Origin: Paraperlucidibaca baekdonensis
GTDB taxonomy: Bacteria; Pseudomonadota; Gammaproteobacteria; Pseudomonadales; Moraxellaceae
DNA length: 64,000 nt
Assembly (NCBI RefSeq): GCF_003387535.1
Contig: NZ_QUNR01000003.1
Span: forward strand, 310,001-374,000
Direction: 5' to 3'
Positions 28,410 through 37,177 of the stretch are shown in pieces (the stretch's first letter is position 1; every line of letters starts with the position of its first letter). The position numbers were made by a program, and so were the translations under genes. Below the pieces are notes generated by a model. It was not told the origin of the DNA. It saw nothing but the letters and a program-made list of their open reading frames with translations, and did no database searches.

Positions 28410-28718
28410 TCAGATGCTCAAGCGCCGCATGCAAATATCTTTGTACATCACGAAATCGCCCATAAAGCTGTAGATCGGATACTTGAAGGTAGCCGGGCGA
28501 TTCTTCTCATAGACAAAATGACCGACCCACGCAAAACCGTAGCCAATCACTGGGAAAGCGAATAACCACAGCCATTGGCCGGTCAACATGACGCCTACAA
28601 GCAGAGCGAGTACGAGTGTGGTACCAATAAAATGCAGGCGCCGACAGGTTCGGTTGCTGTGTTCTTGCAAATAGAACGGGTAAAACTCGCGAAAACTGGT
28701 AAATCTTGCGTCGCTCAT
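28410..28718 (-). CDS. DUF962 / Mpo1-like membrane protein
   Basis: 102 residues. FREFYPFYLQEHSNRTCRRLHFIGT at the N terminus and YGFAWVGHFVYEKNRPATFKYP later carry the histidines conserved in the Mpo1/YGL010w family, with two hydrophobic segments between and one after. Yeast Mpo1 is an Fe(II)-dependent dioxygenase for 2-hydroxy fatty acid alpha-oxidation; the bacterial function is untested. GGAGA precedes the ATG. It converges on the nqr operon and is divergent from the thiolase gene, a lipid-metabolism setting that fits but does not prove a related role. Confidence 0.88.
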   Translation of the reverse strand: MSDARFTSFREFYPFYLQEHSNRTCRRLHFIGTTLVLALLVGVMLTGQWLWLFAFPVIGYGFAWVGHFVYEKNRPATFKYPIYSFMGDFVMYKDICMRRLSI

Positions 28719-28780
28719 GGTTATCTCCGCACAGTGTTGGCGCTACAGGCCAAACCTTTCTAATTTAAAAAAGTAATAAC

Positions 28781-28843
28781 GCACTTGTAACTCAGTGCGC
28801 TCAGCTTGCCAAGTGCTCTGGGCTTATTACGCATCAAGCTGAG
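28781..28843 (+). other. Interleaved inverted repeats upstream of the thiolase gene
   Basis: GCACTTG (28781-28787) can pair with CAAGTGC (28810-28816), and CTCAGCTTG (28800-28808) with CAAGCTGAG (28835-28843). The arms alternate A-B-A'-B', a pseudoknot topology. The first five bases GCACT can instead pair with AGTGC at 28794. Whether the region is transcribed is unknown. A T7 run (28941-28947) lies between it and the thiolase start. Confidence 0.5.
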
Positions 28844-28969
28844 TGTTTTCGTCAGCCATAATGTCGTCTTCAGTCATTGTGTCATGCCGCTATTCGTCCG
28901 ACAGTCTAGATCACGCTGCTGACTATGAAGTCATGGCGTGTTTTTTTCATACAACGAGGACATTCCATC

Positions 28970-30181
28970 ATGACGGAAGCCCTGATTTTTGATGCCGTAC
29001 GCACTCCGCGTGGCAAAGGTAAGAAAGACGGTTCACTGCACACCACCAAGCCGGTTGATTTAGTCGTTGGCTTGATGAAGTCGTTAGAAGCGCGCAACGG
29101 CGCTGAGTTTATCAATCACGTCGATGACGTGGTGCTCGGCTGCGTCACCCCCGTTGGCGATCAAGGTGCCGACGTTGCTAAAACCGCCGCGCTCGCCGCG
29201 CATTGGCCACACGAAACCGCTGGCGTTCAGCTCAACCGTTTCTGCGCCTCCGGCTTAGAAGCCGTCAACATGGGCGCCATGAAAGTACGCTCCGGCTTTG
29301 AAGATTTAGTCGTGGTCGGCGGTGTTGAGTGCATGTCGCGCATTCCCATGGGTTCCGACGGCGGCGCCTGGGCGATGGACCCAGCCACCAACTTAGACAC
29401 CGGCTTTGTGCCACAAGGCATTGGCGCCGATTTGATCGCCACGCTCGAAGGCTTTAGCCGCACCGACATCGATACCTATGCCGTGGAGTCGCAAAAACGC
29501 GCCGCCAATGCCCGTGCGCAAGGCTATTTCAACGGCTCTGTGGTGCCAGTGAAAGATATCAACGGCCTCGATGTATTGGTCGAAGATGAGTTCATCAAGC
29601 CCGATTCCACAGTGGAAAAACTCGCCGGCCTGCAACCGTCATTCATGATGATGGGTGAGATGGGCGGCTTCAACGCCGTGGCGCTGCAGAAATACCATTG
29701 GATTGAGAAAATCGACCACGTGCATACCGCCGCTAACTCGTCCGGCATTGTCGATGGCGCAGCCCTGATGCTGATTGGCAACGAAGCCACTGGCAAAAAG
29801 CTCGGCCTCAAGCCACGCGCGCGTTTCTTAGCGACTGCCGTGAGCGGTGCTGATCCCACCATCATGCTCACCGGTCCCGCACCGGCGGCGCGCAAGGCCC
29901 TAGCGAAAGCCGGTTTAACGGCCGATGACATCGATCTCTGGGAAATCAACGAAGCCTTTGCAGCCGTTGCCATGCGTTTTATGAAAGACATGGGCATCTC
30001 GCATGACATCACCAACGTCAATGGCGGCGCGATTGCCATGGGTCACCCACTCGGCGCCACCGGCTGCATGATCTTAAGCACCTTGCTCGATGAGCTCGAG
30101 CGTCGTGGCTTGAAGCGCGGCTTGGCGACGCTCTGCGTCGGCGGCGGCATGGGTATTGCCACCATCATTGAGCGCGTCTAA
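28970..30181 (+). CDS. fadA: Acetyl-CoA C-acyltransferase (thiolase)
   Basis: 403 residues. [15 protein letters not shown] holds the acyl-accepting cysteine, [15 protein letters not shown] the catalytic histidine, and [11 protein letters not shown] the second cysteine, so the active site is complete. It cleaves 3-ketoacyl-CoA with CoA in beta-oxidation. The start at 28970 ([17 protein letters not shown]) has GAGGA upstream; the longer frame from 28925 lacks family sequence. It precedes fadB by 60 bp and is almost certainly co-transcribed. The gene name is by function; the 403-residue form is nearer to the FadI/AcaB-type thiolases than to E. coli FadA. Confidence 0.93.
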   Translation: MTEALIFDAVRTPRGKGKKDGSLHTTKPVDLVVGLMKSLEARNGAEFINHVDDVVLGCVTPVGDQGADVAKTAALAAHWPHETAGVQLNRFCASGLEAVNMGAMKVRSGFEDLVVVGGVECMSRIPMGSDGGAWAMDPATNLDTGFVPQGIGADLIATLEGFSRTDIDTYAVESQKRAANARAQGYFNGSVVPVKDINGLDVLVEDEFIKPDSTVEKLAGLQPSFMMMGEMGGFNAVALQKYHWIEKIDHVHTAANSSGIVDGAALMLIGNEATGKKLGLKPRARFLATAVSGADPTIMLTGPAPAARKALAKAGLTADDIDLWEINEAFAAVAMRFMKDMGISHDITNVNGGAIAMGHPLGATGCMILSTLLDELERRGLKRGLATLCVGGGMGIATIIERV

Positions 30182-30241
30182 GCGCATCGCTTTTTGCCGG
30201 CTGCGTGAAGCAGCCAGCAACACATTATTGAGAGAACGATT

Positions 30242-32416
30242 ATGAGCCAGAGCTCCATTCGCTGGGAAAAAGATGCCGACAATATCGTCGTCTTAACGAT
30301 GGACGACCCGAACCAGTCGGCCAACACAATGAACGCCTTGTACCAAAAATCCATGGGTGAGACTGTTGATCGCCTGATCGCTGAGAAAAATGATATAGCC
30401 GGTGTGATTTTAACGTCGGCGAAGAAAACCTTTTTCGCCGGTGGTGATTTGCGTTTATTGATTCAAGCCACTGCAGAAGACGCGCCGAAGCTCGCCGCAG
30501 AATTGAAAGAAATGCATCGCCAACTGCGTGGTTTAGAGACGTTGGGCAAGCCCGTTGTCGCCGCCATGAATGGCACGGCGCTCGGTGGCGGCTTGGAAAT
30601 TGCACTGGCCTGTCATCACCGCGTCGCCATTGGCGGTACCAAAGCTGAGTTCGGTTTGCCCGAAGTGTCCCTGGGCTTGCTGCCCGGCGGCGGCGGTCTG
30701 ACCCGTGTCACACGCATGCTCGGCATTCAAAATGCCTTGATGAGCGTGCTCATGCAGGGCCCACGCATGAAGGCTGAAAAAGCCCAATCGACCGGCCTGA
30801 TTGATGAGCTCGCCACCGATGCTGACGACATGCTGGCGAAAGCCCGCGCTTGGATTAAAGCCAACCCCAATGCGCAACAGCCTTGGGATAAGTCAGGCTA
30901 TAAAATGCCCGGCGGCACACCATCAACACCCGCGTTGGCGATGAACCTGCCTGCGTTCCCTGCCAACCTGCGTAAGCAAACCAAAAACGCCAACTATCCT
31001 GCGCCAAAAGCCATTATGTCGGCTGTGGTGGAGGGCGCTCAGGTCAGCTTCGATAACGCACTGACGATTGAGTCGCGTTATTTCATTAAGCTCGCGACCG
31101 GCAAGCAGGCGAAAAACCAGATCAAAGCCTTCTTCTTCGATTTACAGAAGATCAATGGCGGCGGTTCGCGCCCTAGCAAAGACACGTATCCAGTGTGGAA
31201 GGCTAAGAAAGTTGGCATCTTGGGTGCTGGCATGATGGGTCAGGGCATTGCGTATGTCTCCGCCATGGTCGGCATCGAAGTGGTATTGCTCGATCAGACC
31301 GTGGAAGCGGCTGAGCGCGGCAAGGCCTACACCAAAGGCCTGCTCGACAAGCGCGTGAGCAAAGGCCGCATGGCCGCTGACAAAGCCGAGGCGACACTGG
31401 CGCTGATCAGCACCACCGATAGCCACACCGATCTCGCCGGCTGCGATATTGTTGTGGAAGCAGTATTTGAAGACCGCGCGGTGAAAGCCAAAGCCACCGA
31501 GCTGTCAGAAGCCAATGCATTGCCCGATTTCTTGATGTGTTCGAACACCTCAACCTTGCCCATTACTGGCTTGGCGAAGGCGTCGAAAAAGCCCGAGAAT
31601 TTCATCGGTCTGCATTTCTTCTCGCCTGTCGACAAAATGCCCCTGGTGGAAATCATCCGTGGTGATGAAACCTCCGATGCGGCCTTGGCTAAAGCCTTCG
31701 ACTTCGTCTTGCAGATTCGCAAAACGCCTATCGTGGTCAATGACTCACGTGGCTTCTTCACCTCGCGCGTGTTCGGCACATTCATTATGGAAGGCATGGC
31801 CATGGTCGGTGAAGGCTATCATCCGGTCAGCATCGAGCAGGCCGCTGCGCAAGCCGGCATGCCGGTTGGCCCCTTGGCTATTACCGATGAAGTGAGCTTG
31901 GACTTGGGTCGCAAAGTGCGCGTGCAAACCGAGAAAGATTTGGCTGCAGAAGGTAAAACCTTGCCAGATCATCCGGCCAACGCCATTAGCGATCGCATGA
32001 TGGATGAGTTTGGTCGCTTTGGTAAAAAGGCGGGTAAAGGCTTCTACGACTACCCAGAAGGTGGCAAAAAAGTCATCTGGCCGGGCCTCATTGAGACCTT
32101 TACCAAGGCAGATAAAGTCGCCATTGACGAGAGCGAGTTTGAAGAGCTGCAAGCGCGCTTCTTGTATCGCCAAGCCATTGAGTCGGCGCGCTGCTTTGAA
32201 GAGGGTGTGTTGACCTCAGTGGCCGATGCCAACATCGGTTCGGTATTCGGTATTGGCATGGCGCCATGGACTGGCGGTGTGTTGCAGTACATCAACTATG
32301 TTGGTCTGCCGGAGTTTGTTGCGCGCGCTGATGCGTTCGCGGCGAAATTTGGTGATCGTTTCACGCCGCCGCAACTGCTGCGTGACATGGCCGCGAGTGG
32401 CAAAACCTTCGAGTAA
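30242..32416 (+). CDS. fadB: Multifunctional enoyl-CoA hydratase / 3-hydroxyacyl-CoA dehydrogenase
   Basis: 724 residues with the FadB/FadJ architecture. Residues about 15-200 are a crotonase domain (TFFAGGDLRLL and ALGGGLEIALACHHRVA, then EFGLPEVSLGLLPGGGG with the two catalytic glutamates). From about 315 the dehydrogenase begins: VGILGAGMMGQGIAYVSA binds NAD+, and FIGLHFFSPVDKMPLVEII contains the catalytic histidine. The C-terminal dehydrogenase repeat ends with FDRFTPP-like FGDRFTPPQLL. It hydrates enoyl-CoA and oxidises the product to 3-ketoacyl-CoA, which the upstream thiolase cleaves. Tandem hairpins follow the stop. Confidence 0.94.
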   Translation: MSQSSIRWEKDADNIVVLTMDDPNQSANTMNALYQKSMGETVDRLIAEKNDIAGVILTSAKKTFFAGGDLRLLIQATAEDAPKLAAELKEMHRQLRGLETLGKPVVAAMNGTALGGGLEIALACHHRVAIGGTKAEFGLPEVSLGLLPGGGGLTRVTRMLGIQNALMSVLMQGPRMKAEKAQSTGLIDELATDADDMLAKARAWIKANPNAQQPWDKSGYKMPGGTPSTPALAMNLPAFPANLRKQTKNANYPAPKAIMSAVVEGAQVSFDNALTIESRYFIKLATGKQAKNQIKAFFFDLQKINGGGSRPSKDTYPVWKAKKVGILGAGMMGQGIAYVSAMVGIEVVLLDQTVEAAERGKAYTKGLLDKRVSKGRMAADKAEATLALISTTDSHTDLAGCDIVVEAVFEDRAVKAKATELSEANALPDFLMCSNTSTLPITGLAKASKKPENFIGLHFFSPVDKMPLVEIIRGDETSDAALAKAFDFVLQIRKTPIVVNDSRGFFTSRVFGTFIMEGMAMVGEGYHPVSIEQAAAQAGMPVGPLAITDEVSLDLGRKVRVQTEKDLAAEGKTLPDHPANAISDRMMDEFGRFGKKAGKGFYDYPEGGKKVIWPGLIETFTKADKVAIDESEFEELQARFLYRQAIESARCFEEGVLTSVADANIGSVFGIGMAPWTGGVLQYINYVGLPEFVARADAFAAKFGDRFTPPQLLRDMAASGKTFE

Positions 32417-32433
32417 TTCACTCGATGTGTGCA

Positions 32434-32460
32434 GGGCTTGATGGCAATTGCATCAAGCCC
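32434..32460 (+). other. Perfect 10-bp hairpin after fadB
   Basis: GGGCTTGATG and CATCAAGCCC enclose a 7-nt loop. It lacks a T-run and stands four bases before the true terminator. It may stabilise the 3' end of the fadAB transcript. Confidence 0.6.
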
Positions 32461-32464
32461 GCTC

Positions 32465-32500
32465 AAAAAGACCCGATGCCTAAACCGCTCGGGTCTTTTT
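32465..32500 (+). terminator. Intrinsic terminator of the fadAB operon
   Basis: AAAAAGACCCGA and TCGGGTCTTTTT form a 12-bp perfect stem with a 12-nt loop; the stem ends in T5. Confidence 0.88.
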
Positions 32501-32570
32501 CTTTGTTCGCATGGAGGCTTTGGCGTAAGCTAAGGCGCATTCACACGACTTGCCCGCTGAGCAGAGGCCG

Positions 32571-33386
32571 ATGACTGATTCACCCATTCCCGCGTCCATT
32601 AGTGATGCCATTCCTGTCATTACGCCGTCGCGCGAGTTCACCATCGATGAGCTCTCGCAAACCGCCGGCATGACGGTGCGCAATGTCCGCGCCTATCAAG
32701 ATAAAGGCTTAATTCCGCCGCCCGAGATTCGCGGCCGCACCGGCATTTATACCGATGCGCATTTGGCGCGCTTACGCGTCATTGGCCCCTTGTTGGCACG
32801 CGGCTATAGCTTGGGCAATATTGCTGAGCTCATTGATGCCTGGGAAAAGGGCCACGACCTGCGCCAGTTGTTAGGACTGGAGCAGGCCATTACCTCGCCA
32901 TGGTCTGAAGATGTGCCGGCCTATTACGAGCTCAATGAGCTGATGGCATTTTTTCCGCGTCAAATGAGCCCGGAAGCGCTTGCCAAAGCCGCCAGCTTAA
33001 AGCTCATCATGATCGATGGCCCGCGCTTTAAAGTGCCCAGCCCGCGCTTATTTAATGCCGGTGTTGAGTTGGCAAAACTCGGCGTGCCGCTGATCGACTT
33101 GCTGGATATTTTGGCCGGCGTGCGTGGCAATGTGGAGCAAGTCGCCAATGCGTTATTGCAGCTGGTGGTGCGTCACGTCTTTGAGCCGCAGGGCAAAAAT
33201 GCCATGCCTGCCGCCAGCGAAGTGCCGCATATGGCTGAGGTGATTTGGCGTTTGCGTCCAATCGCCGATATGGCGGTGGCCGCGGAGGTTTCAGCTGCCA
33301 TGGAGAAGGCCACTCAGCGCTACTTAGGTGAGCGAATGGATGCGCTACTTGCCACGCTGAAGTCAGATCAGCAACGCAAAGACTGA
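32571..33386 (+). CDS. MerR-family transcriptional regulator
   Basis: 271 residues, longer than small MerR proteins. Residues about 22-90 are the DNA-binding domain: FTIDELSQTAGMTVRNVRAY, then DKGLIPPPEIRGRTGIYTDAHLARL and RGYSLGNIAELIDAW. The remaining 180 residues are helical with no metal-binding cysteines, so a small-molecule or acyl-CoA ligand is more likely than a metal (inference). ATG 32571 has AGAGG upstream. It lies just after the fadAB terminator, and fadAB or nearby fatty-acid genes are plausible but unproven targets. Confidence 0.9.
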   Translation: MTDSPIPASISDAIPVITPSREFTIDELSQTAGMTVRNVRAYQDKGLIPPPEIRGRTGIYTDAHLARLRVIGPLLARGYSLGNIAELIDAWEKGHDLRQLLGLEQAITSPWSEDVPAYYELNELMAFFPRQMSPEALAKAASLKLIMIDGPRFKVPSPRLFNAGVELAKLGVPLIDLLDILAGVRGNVEQVANALLQLVVRHVFEPQGKNAMPAASEVPHMAEVIWRLRPIADMAVAAEVSAAMEKATQRYLGERMDALLATLKSDQQRKD

Positions 33387-33503
33387 CCAATGACATTGGG
33401 ATTTTTGTTGGTTTGTTGTATATCAACGGTATACCGCATGGTCAGTTTCGGCTAACCTTGCGACACAAATATTGATAACACGCACTATTTACAAGGAATA
33501 ATC

Positions 33504-34628
33504 ATGACTACATCGTTTAAGTCTGCTCTGTTAGTCCGTGGCGCTCTGGCGGCGGCTGTGCTTGCTGCCACGGGTACTGCGGTTGCGGCCGATGAAGAAA
33601 CCGGCTCATCGTACGACAACTATGTCTACTTCGGTGGTTTCTATATGCGTGCCGACAAAGACCGTTCACCGCGCAACGAGTCTGGCGATAGCTTCGGTTA
33701 TCAAGCCGCCGTTGGTCAGCGTATTAACGATAACCTGTGGGTTGAAGGTCAGTTCTTCGGTGACACCATTGAGACGGGCACGAGCAATGGTACGGACTTC
33801 TACCAAACAGGCTTAGGCGTCGATCTGCAATACGCCTTCGGTCAACGTTCCGAGTTCACACCTTACATTCTCGCTGGTATTGGCGGCGTCTATAACGACG
33901 TGCCAGGCCGCGATGAAGTGTCGCCATACGCCAATATCGGTGTCGGTTTCACTAAAAGCATTCTCGGCTTCGACGGCCTTCGTTTACGCGGTGAGTTGCG
34001 CGCTGTCTACGACGATTACAATGAAGACACAGGCGGCAGCGAAGGTAAAATTGACTACCGTGCTGGCCTAGGCTTGGAAATGGCTATCGGCAAAACGCCT
34101 GAGCCAGAAGTCATCATTAAGGAAGTGCCGGTTGAGAAAGTGGTCATCAAAGAAGTGCCCGTTGAGCGCGTAGTGATCAAAGAGCCGGAGCCCGTTGATG
34201 ACGACAGTGATGGCGTGATCAATGCCGCTGATAAGTGCCCTAACACACCCGCTGGCGCTAAAGTTGACGGTAACGGCTGCGTCATCGAGCAAACCTTGGT
34301 GATGCGCGACATTACCTTCGACTTTGACTCAGCTCGTTTAACCACCAATGCCCAGCGCTTGATGGAAAATGCCGTGGCTTTCCTGCGTTCCGATAGCTCG
34401 GCACGCGTGACTATTGCTGGCCATACCGATAACCGTGGTAGCGATTCCTACAACCTCAAACTGTCGCGTGATCGTGCCAACGAAGTCCGCGATTACTTGA
34501 TCGGTTATGGTATTGAAGCGAATCGTCTGCAAGCCGTGGGCTACGGTGAAACCCGCCCAGTGGCGAGCAATGACAACGAAGCCGGCCGTGAAGTAAACCG
34601 CCGCGTTGAGTTCCGCATCCAGAAGTAA
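33504..34628 (+). CDS. OmpA-family outer membrane protein
   Basis: 374 residues. A signal peptide ending near ATGTAVAADEE is followed by an eight-stranded beta-barrel-like region (about 30-205). A linker of ten-residue VIKEVPVE repeats follows, then one thrombospondin type-3 calcium repeat (DDDSDGVINAADKCPNTPAG), and a C-terminal OmpA peptidoglycan-binding domain with ITFDFDSARLT and AGHTDNRGSDSYNLKLSRDRA. It anchors the outer membrane to the wall and may form a small pore. GGAATAA precedes the ATG. A single-gene unit with its own terminator. Confidence 0.95.
   Translation: MTTSFKSALLVRGALAAAVLAATGTAVAADEETGSSYDNYVYFGGFYMRADKDRSPRNESGDSFGYQAAVGQRINDNLWVEGQFFGDTIETGTSNGTDFYQTGLGVDLQYAFGQRSEFTPYILAGIGGVYNDVPGRDEVSPYANIGVGFTKSILGFDGLRLRGELRAVYDDYNEDTGGSEGKIDYRAGLGLEMAIGKTPEPEVIIKEVPVEKVVIKEVPVERVVIKEPEPVDDDSDGVINAADKCPNTPAGAKVDGNGCVIEQTLVMRDITFDFDSARLTTNAQRLMENAVAFLRSDSSARVTIAGHTDNRGSDSYNLKLSRDRANEVRDYLIGYGIEANRLQAVGYGETRPVASNDNEAGREVNRRVEFRIQK
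34110..34187 (+). repeat. 30-bp repeats in the OmpA linker
   Basis: Two full 30-bp units and a partial third encode VIIKEVPVEK, VVIKEVPVER and VVIKEPEP. The proline-rich spacer joins the barrel to the periplasmic domains. Third-position changes between units show the repeat is not recent. Confidence 0.8.
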
Positions 34629-34650
34629 TGGTTTCGCGGTGAACATGATG

Positions 34651-34677
34651 GGGTCCTTCGGGGCCCTTTCTTGTTTC
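34651..34677 (+). terminator. Terminator with a TTCG tetraloop after the OmpA gene
   Basis: GGGTCC-TTCG-GGGCCC is a 6-bp stem (one G-U pair) closed by the very stable UUCG loop and followed by TTTCTTGTTT. Confidence 0.75.
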
Positions 34678-34707
34678 TGTGTTTGAGTTCTTATATTTTA
34701 GCGCGCT

Positions 34708-35379
34708 ATGACATCATCCCCGACTGCAAGTAGCATTACCGAGACCAAAACCTCGGCCACCGTACAGCGCCAAGCCCGTGGTGAAGAGCGCCGTGTGGCC
34801 ATATTACGCGCCACGTGGCAGGTGGTATTGGCTGACGGCGTGCGTGGTGTGAAACATCGCGCGGTGGCGAAAGCGGCCGGCGTGCCGCTGGCCTCTACCA
34901 CTTACTACTTCAAAGACATTCAAGCGCTATTGGTCGAATCATTTCAGCTGTTTGCGCACGAGTCATTGGCGCAGTTTACGCAGCCGTTTTGGCAGCGCGC
35001 GGAGATCGAACTAGCGGCTTTGCCGCCTGACGCCAATCGTGAAGAGCTTGAGACGATTTTAGTGGAATTAACCACGGAGTTTATTGAGCTACGGTTGCAT
35101 GACCATCGCGAGCATTTGGTCATGGAATATGCTTTTTGGTATGCGGCATTACATGATGCCGAATTAAAAGCGGCGGTGCGCGATATGGCGCTGGCGTGGA
35201 TACGGCTATTGCTCCCGTGTTTAGCGCGCTTTCAGCTGACTAATGACGAACAAGCTGCACGAACATTGCTCGGGGCGGTGCGCCGCGTGGAATATGAAGG
35301 TCTCATTCATGGCACCGCCACGCATCGGCCGGGCTGGGTGCGCGAGGCCATGGCCTACCAAATGCGCGGCTTATGGTAG
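34708..35379 (+). CDS. TetR-family transcriptional regulator
   Basis: 223 residues. Residues about 18-65 form the helix-turn-helix: RRVAILRATWQVVLADGVRG, then HRAVAKAAGVPLASTTYYFKDIQALL. The C-terminal domain is helical with unknown ligand. Its end overlaps the start of ung by 7 bp, so the two are translated from one message. A regulator fused by transcription to ung and an acyl-CoA hydrolase gene suggests it may control the hydrolase rather than DNA repair; this is inference. Confidence 0.9.
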   Translation: MTSSPTASSITETKTSATVQRQARGEERRVAILRATWQVVLADGVRGVKHRAVAKAAGVPLASTTYYFKDIQALLVESFQLFAHESLAQFTQPFWQRAEIELAALPPDANREELETILVELTTEFIELRLHDHREHLVMEYAFWYAALHDAELKAAVRDMALAWIRLLLPCLARFQLTNDEQAARTLLGAVRRVEYEGLIHGTATHRPGWVREAMAYQMRGLW

Positions 35380-36050
35380 CGGTATTGCCTGCCTGCTGGC
35401 AGGCGCACATCGGCGATGAGTTTACGCAGCCCTATATGCAGTCATTGCGCGATTTTTTACGCGCTGAGCGCGAAGCAGGCCACCGCGTATTTCCACCCAG
35501 TGCGCAATGCTTTGCGGCTTTTCATGCCACGCCATTTGCGCGCGTGCGGGTGGTGATTATTGGCCAAGATCCTTACCACGGCGAAGGCCAGGCACATGGG
35601 CTGAGCTTCTCGGTGGCCAATGGTCAGCGCTTGCCGCCTTCATTGCGCAATATATTTCACGAAATCAGCAGTGATTGTCAGGTCGCTGCACCGACTTCGG
35701 GCGATTTATCGGCATGGGCGGCGCAAGGTGTGCTGCTGCTCAACAGCGTGTTGACGGTGCGTGCAGGCGAGGCCGCATCGCACCAGAGACAAGGCTGGGA
35801 GCAGTTTACCGATGCCGCGATTGCCGCGCTGAATGCGCAGCGCGAAGGCATTGTGTTCTTACTGTGGGGTGGTTATGCCCAGCGTAAAGGCCAGCTCATT
35901 GACCGTCAGCGTCATCACGTTTTAACCGCCGCACATCCTTCTCCCTTAGCGGCCAATCGCGGCGGCTGGTTTGGCTCGCGGCATTTTTCACAAACCAATG
36001 CTTTGTTGCGAGCACAGCACAGCCCGGCGATTGATTGGGCAGCACTTTAG
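35373..36050 (+). CDS. ung: Uracil-DNA glycosylase
   Basis: 225 residues, the family's usual size. IGQDPYHGEGQAHGLSFSV contains the catalytic aspartate and water-activating motif, and TAAHPSPLAANRGGWFGSRHF the second motif with the leucine that intrudes into the helix and the catalytic histidine. It removes uracil from DNA arising from cytosine deamination or dUTP incorporation. The ATG at 35373 overlaps the upstream tetR gene. The following hydrolase starts 8 bp after its stop. Confidence 0.97.
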   Translation: MVAVLPACWQAHIGDEFTQPYMQSLRDFLRAEREAGHRVFPPSAQCFAAFHATPFARVRVVIIGQDPYHGEGQAHGLSFSVANGQRLPPSLRNIFHEISSDCQVAAPTSGDLSAWAAQGVLLLNSVLTVRAGEAASHQRQGWEQFTDAAIAALNAQREGIVFLLWGGYAQRKGQLIDRQRHHVLTAAHPSPLAANRGGWFGSRHFSQTNALLRAQHSPAIDWAAL

Positions 36051-36058
36051 GAGCTTTT

Positions 36059-37159
36059 ATGAGCGCATCACCCGTTGTTTTTGACACCCTAGCCATGGTC
36101 GACGGCCAATACCTAGGCATCGCCACACTCGACAGCGAACGTAGCCTCAATGCGCTGACCTTAGCCATGGTTGAGGCGTTATTGCCGCAGCTCGAACAGT
36201 GGGCGAATGACGCCCGTATTGCCATGGTGCTGCTGCGTGGCCGTGGCGATCGCGCCTTTTGTGCCGGCGGCGATGTGCGTGATCTCACGCAGGCGGCACG
36301 CACTGGTGAGGGCGATCCCATGGCGCCGGCGCACTTCTTTGCCCGCGAGTACCGTCTGGACTACTACATTCACCAATACGCCAAGCCATTACTGGTCTGG
36401 GGCAATGGCGTGGTGATGGGCGGCGGTATGGGGTTGTTTGCGGGCGCGCGATACCGTGTGGTCACTGAGACATCGCGCCTGGCGATGCCCGAGATTGGCA
36501 TTGGTTTGTATCCCGATGTCGGCGGCAGTTATATCTTGTCGCGTCTTGTCGGGCGTGTGGGCTTGTTTCTAGGCCTTGGCGCGAGCCAAATTAATGCCGC
36601 CGATGCCCTGCACTTAGGCCTAGCAACGCATGCCGTGGCCTCCACGCAATGGCAGGCATTGCTCGATGCGCTACAGCAACTCTCGGGCGAGTCCGTGAGT
36701 CAGGACATTGAGGCGGTGCTCGCGCAGTTGGCCTTAAGCGAATTGCCCGCGCCGCAAGTCGAGCCGCGCCGTGAGGCCATTGAGTCGCTGTGTGCGCATG
36801 AGCAGCTCAGTGCGCTAGATGCCGCCTGGCGCGCGCAAGATCTGCCTGAAGATAGCTGGTTGGCGAAAGCCATTAGCACTTACCGCACAGGCTCGCCGAC
36901 CAGTGCGGCGCTGGTTTGGCGGCAATGGCATAACAGCCGTGACCTGTCATTGCTTGAGGTCTTTCGCCAAGAGTGGATTATCTCCACGCAGTGCGCGCTG
37001 CATGCCGACTTTCCCGAGGGCGTACGGGCGTTATTGGTCGATAAAGACCACAGCCCACGCTGGCAGCCGGCGACATTGGCCGAGGTGAGTGCTGAGCATA
37101 TTGCCGCTCATTACGCGCTACCAGCCGGTATGAGCCAGCCATTGGCAGACTTGTCGTAA
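36059..37159 (+). CDS. 3-hydroxyisobutyryl-CoA hydrolase / enoyl-CoA hydratase family protein
   Basis: 366 residues, the length of HIBCH-type proteins, not of simple enoyl-CoA hydratases (about 260). FCAGGDVRDLTQ forms part of the oxyanion hole, VMGGGMGLFAGARYRV the other, and RLAMPEIGIGLYPDVGGSY the catalytic glutamate segment typical of the hydrolase group. It would release 3-hydroxyisobutyrate from its CoA ester in valine breakdown. No other valine-pathway gene is adjacent. ATG 36059 has AGGAG five bases upstream, and the gene is coupled to ung. Confidence 0.88.
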   Translation: MSASPVVFDTLAMVDGQYLGIATLDSERSLNALTLAMVEALLPQLEQWANDARIAMVLLRGRGDRAFCAGGDVRDLTQAARTGEGDPMAPAHFFAREYRLDYYIHQYAKPLLVWGNGVVMGGGMGLFAGARYRVVTETSRLAMPEIGIGLYPDVGGSYILSRLVGRVGLFLGLGASQINAADALHLGLATHAVASTQWQALLDALQQLSGESVSQDIEAVLAQLALSELPAPQVEPRREAIESLCAHEQLSALDAAWRAQDLPEDSWLAKAISTYRTGSPTSAALVWRQWHNSRDLSLLEVFRQEWIISTQCALHADFPEGVRALLVDKDHSPRWQPATLAEVSAEHIAAHYALPAGMSQPLADLS

Positions 37160-37177
37160 GCGGCGTGCTAATAGCGC

